Below are positions 61,919-64,000 of a stretch of DNA of 64,000 bases, piece after piece. The DNA is taken from contig NZ_CP128362.1 in NCBI RefSeq assembly GCF_034274695.1, forward strand, positions 2,294,001-2,358,000, written 5' to 3'. The notes beneath the pieces were generated by a model. The model did not search any database and was not told the DNA's origin. It saw nothing but the letters and a program-made list of their open reading frames with translations. Every line of letters begins with the position of its first letter. Positions within the stretch are counted from its first letter, which is position 1. Source of the DNA: Chitinophaga sp. LS1. GTDB taxonomy: Bacteria > Bacteroidota > Bacteroidia > Chitinophagales > Chitinophagaceae. The position numbers and the translations under genes were made by a program.

Positions 61919-63020
61919 AAATTTAAGGCTCGAAATATTCGAGGAAAGCAAGCAGGAACTGAAAGTATCATTTGAAAAGAAGTGGGAAAGCCACAGTCTG
62001 CAGACGTTTCAGTTCCTGTCTGCCAACCTTTCGAGGTGTCTGCCAGCAATGCCGGAATCCCAGCATAAAAGCGCCTATTTCGATATCCTGTCTTACAAGG
62101 TGCTACAAGGGATCGATACACAGTTCAGTTCAAAGTTCAGTGGTATAGACGACTTTAATGAATTTAATTATGATGAAATTAAAAAGCATTTGCCAGCGCT
62201 GTTTGTTTCTTATCATACAGGTTCATACAGATCAGCCATTGCTTTTTTGGTGAAGTACAATATTAATGTAGTGCTGATAGCAGATCCGCTTGCTTACAAG
62301 TTTAACCTGGAGAAAATGATGTACCAGTTCCAGCTGGTGAAAGATGCATTCAATTCTACTTCAGAATTCATCGTATTTCCTGCTGATAGAGCAGACCTCG
62401 CTTTGCAGATTATGGGTAAAATGAAACAGGGCTATTCAGTACTGGCTTATTTAGATGGCAATTCCGGATCCAATGGTTATCTGAACCGGGATAACAGCCA
62501 GCAGATCCCATTCTTCGGTCAGGAAATGTTTGTGAGAACAGGTTTGCCTACATTGTCATTCTATCTGAAAGTGCCTATCATACCGATGTTGTCATATTAT
62601 GATGAGCGCTTACAGCCCAGGTGGAATGTGTATGATCCTATTGCACCGCCTAAGGGAGAACGGAATCCTGCAGCTTATGTAGATCAGAGCATTCGCTATT
62701 TGTATAGCATATTGGAAAATGCATTGCAGACATATACTATGCAGTGGGAGGGGTGGATGTTTATACACCGGTATCTGACTATAGTAGCTCCTGATGCGGG
62801 TATACCATCCAGTCTTACAAATATAGCGATCAATGATAAAGCTGGGTTGTTCATGCTCGATGGCAGGTACTATATATTGAATAGAGAGAATTACAAATTG
62901 ATGGAACTTGATAAAGATGTCTTCCATTTGTTTAACAATAAAAACCGGGACGCAATTATAGACCGTCCATTGGCAGATGTTCACCTACTTTATAAAAATA
63001 GATTCTTAATTCATAACTAA
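61908..63020 (+). CDS. LpxL-like acyltransferase with PqqD-like C-terminus
   Basis: A 370-residue protein. Residues about 95-285 resemble LpxL/HtrB-type acyltransferases: ALFVSYHTGSYRSAIAFL (His103), EFIVFPADRADLALQIMGKMKQGYSVLAYLDGNSGSNG and QIPFFGQEMFVRTGLPTLSFYLKVPIIPM follow the family order. The HX4(D/E) catalytic pair is altered: position 108 is Arg, so the usual acid is absent. The last 70 residues (KAGLFMLDGRYYILNRENYKLMELDKDVFHLFN) look PqqD-like, a second possible leader-binding domain. It is the best candidate for joining the ACP-bound chain to the peptide. Confidence 0.7.
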   Translation: MQSKNLRLEIFEESKQELKVSFEKKWESHSLQTFQFLSANLSRCLPAMPESQHKSAYFDILSYKVLQGIDTQFSSKFSGIDDFNEFNYDEIKKHLPALFVSYHTGSYRSAIAFLVKYNINVVLIADPLAYKFNLEKMMYQFQLVKDAFNSTSEFIVFPADRADLALQIMGKMKQGYSVLAYLDGNSGSNGYLNRDNSQQIPFFGQEMFVRTGLPTLSFYLKVPIIPMLSYYDERLQPRWNVYDPIAPPKGERNPAAYVDQSIRYLYSILENALQTYTMQWEGWMFIHRYLTIVAPDAGIPSSLTNIAINDKAGLFMLDGRYYILNRENYKLMELDKDVFHLFNNKNRDAIIDRPLADVHLLYKNRFLIHN

Positions 63021-63025
63021 CTATC

Positions 63026-63430
63026 ATGAAAATATTATTTACATCCTTGTTGCTGTTGTCAGCGTTCGCGGGCTTTGCACAGAGAAATTGTTCTATAAAG
63101 GTCAATGTTAGAAATATACTGATCAATAAAGGGGATTTCTATTTCGCGCTTTACAACAAAGAAGGTGACTTTATGAAAGTACCTTTTTCAAAAATCAAAG
63201 TGCCTGCCAGCCGTGTGAAAAACGGAGTGCTGTTTACCAAACTGCCGGCAGGGGAGTATGCGGTTACTATATTTCAGGATCTGAATAGTAACAAGACGCT
63301 GGATAAGGTGATGTCAGTGCCTGTAGAGCCGTATGGGCTTTCTAATAATGTACCGGCTTATCCGACGTATGCGAGTACAAAGTTTACGGTGACGGACCAG
63401 TCATCGATAACGGTAAGTTTAAGGAATTAG
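63026..63430 (+). CDS. DUF2141 family exported protein
   Basis: A 134-residue exported protein with a signal peptide ending at about GFAQR (residue 20). The mature part (KVNVRNILINKGDFYFALYNKEGDFM... FTKLPAGEYAVTIFQDLNSNKTLDKVMSVPVEPYGLSNN) is a beta-sandwich typical of DUF2141. It follows the acyltransferase gene after only 5 bases and could be cotranscribed. Whether it belongs to the peptide system is unclear; such proteins also occur alone. Confidence 0.8.
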   Translation: MKILFTSLLLLSAFAGFAQRNCSIKVNVRNILINKGDFYFALYNKEGDFMKVPFSKIKVPASRVKNGVLFTKLPAGEYAVTIFQDLNSNKTLDKVMSVPVEPYGLSNNVPAYPTYASTKFTVTDQSSITVSLRN

Positions 63431-63466
63431 GCGAGAGCTAGCGGTATCGCTAACTCTCGCTTTTTT
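63431..63466 (+). terminator. Terminator ending the acyl-peptide operon
   Basis: A 13-bp stem GCGAGAGCTAGCG / CGCTAACTCTCGC with one mismatch and a 4-base loop, followed by six T. Confidence 0.82.
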
Positions 63467-63610
63467 AATAAGCGTATTTGTAATTCCTTTTGATGGCATA
63501 TTTTTTTTGTGACACCAACCGTACATATATGACAATAGGCCGGTGTGGCAGATGTGCAATCTGCCAGATCTGAAATAAAAGGATATTAATTGGAGGTGAA
63601 AGAGTCGTTA

Positions 63611-63994
63611 TTATCCGCCTATCGATAGCTCTTTTACCGTTTCATTGCCCGGCAAATCGACCGCGACTATTATCACCTTACCACCTGGGGGTAAACTGGT
63701 AGCCTTATAATGCCAATCCACGCCGTTTCTGCTTAATACTGCATTTCCTCTTTCCTGTATGTTACCTACTTTATTTACCACCCGTATTTCCACTGCAGCT
63801 ACTCTGAATTCGTCTTTCGCGGTTACGATTACAGTCTCCTCTTCAAAACGAATGTTCTGCACTTCTGGTGACTTGTAAGCATCCTTTACTGCCATATTAT
63901 AGGCATTCTGGCCGGGTCCTGCGAGGGATTTATAATAAGCTTTCAGCTCAGGATCTTCCAGGATCGCCAGTGCATAAGCTGCTGCTATTTTCAT
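63611..63994 (-). CDS. Hypothetical protein, probably cut by the window edge
   Basis: A 127-residue frame read toward the left. AAAYALAILEDPELKAYYKSLAGPGQNAYNMAVKDAYKSPEV looks like the middle of a family that normally has an N-terminal part before it, so the true start is probably beyond base 64000 and the ATG at 63994 internal. The second half (VIVTAKDEFRVAAVEIRVVNKVGN... GVDWHYKATSLPPGGKVIIVAVDLPGNE) is a beta-sandwich. Function unknown. Confidence 0.6.
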   Translation of the reverse strand: MKIAAAYALAILEDPELKAYYKSLAGPGQNAYNMAVKDAYKSPEVQNIRFEEETVIVTAKDEFRVAAVEIRVVNKVGNIQERGNAVLSRNGVDWHYKATSLPPGGKVIIVAVDLPGNETVKELSIGG

Positions 63995-64000
63995 CTTATA

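Noticed and set aside
63546..63566. 8-bp hairpin TGGCAGAT / ATCTGCCA
   Set aside because: No T-tail on either strand and no nearby feature it would serve; likely chance.

Overview
The window reads as a Bacteroidota chromosome, most likely Chitinophagaceae and probably Chitinophaga. Grounds: a SusC/SusD pair with an N-terminal STN domain and its own ECF sigma/FecR pair, an Oar-like TonB receptor, LytS/LytTR signalling, A/T-rich gene starts without clear Shine-Dalgarno sequences, several TAnnTTTG -7 promoter boxes, and a short peptide whose leader resembles Bacteroidota (pinensin-type) lanthipeptide leaders. Species cannot be fixed from the sequence alone.

Layout. 1-5.1 kb: unrelated housekeeping or accessory genes (DinB-like, AAA ATPase, CotH-like lipoprotein, fatty-acid-hydroxylase-family membrane protein). 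5.5-24.1 kb: one long plus-strand exopolysaccharide operon (Wza-type export protein, Wzz, Wzx, Wzy, a fucosyltransferase, a GT2-like and five GT4 glycosyltransferases, a DUF268 protein, and a GDP-fucose supply module gmd-fcl-manC), followed by a Wzi-like outer-membrane protein at 24.2 kb. 25.8-29.8 kb: ABC-F ATPase, two small proteins and an aldo/keto reductase. 29.9-39.2 kb: ECF sigma, FecR, SusC, SusD, then a redoxin and a haem/copper monooxygenase-like protein. 39.5-45 kb: a 7TMR-DISM/LuxR regulator and an Oar-like TonB receptor. 45.3-49.4 kb: a minus-strand set of a lanthipeptide-like precursor, a receiver-only protein, a TonB receptor, a small periplasmic protein and a membrane protein.

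The most interesting part is 49.7-63.0 kb. A LytS/LytTR pair is followed by a compact set of type II fatty-acid/polyketide genes: AMP-dependent acyl ligase, phosphopantetheinyl transferase, FabZ-like dehydratase, a ketosynthase-like protein that has lost its catalytic residues (chain-length-factor-like), ketoreductase, a complete ketosynthase, and an acyl carrier protein. Directly behind the ACP lie ten tandem genes for 27-30-residue peptides, too short for ordinary gene callers. They share a leader-like ELNIVELE segment and a hydrophobic tail with an Ile/Val-Asn-Cys motif at or one residue before the C-terminus. Then come an M50 membrane protease whose N-terminus looks PqqD-like, an alpha/beta hydrolase, and an LpxL-like acyltransferase whose C-terminus also looks PqqD-like. 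I infer a ribosomally made peptide (RiPP) family that is matured with an acyl chain built by the adjacent type II synthase: an acylated, multi-precursor RiPP system that I do not recognise as described. Ketoreductase and dehydratase without an enoyl reductase suggest an unsaturated chain. Product structure, acylation site and protease site are inference only.
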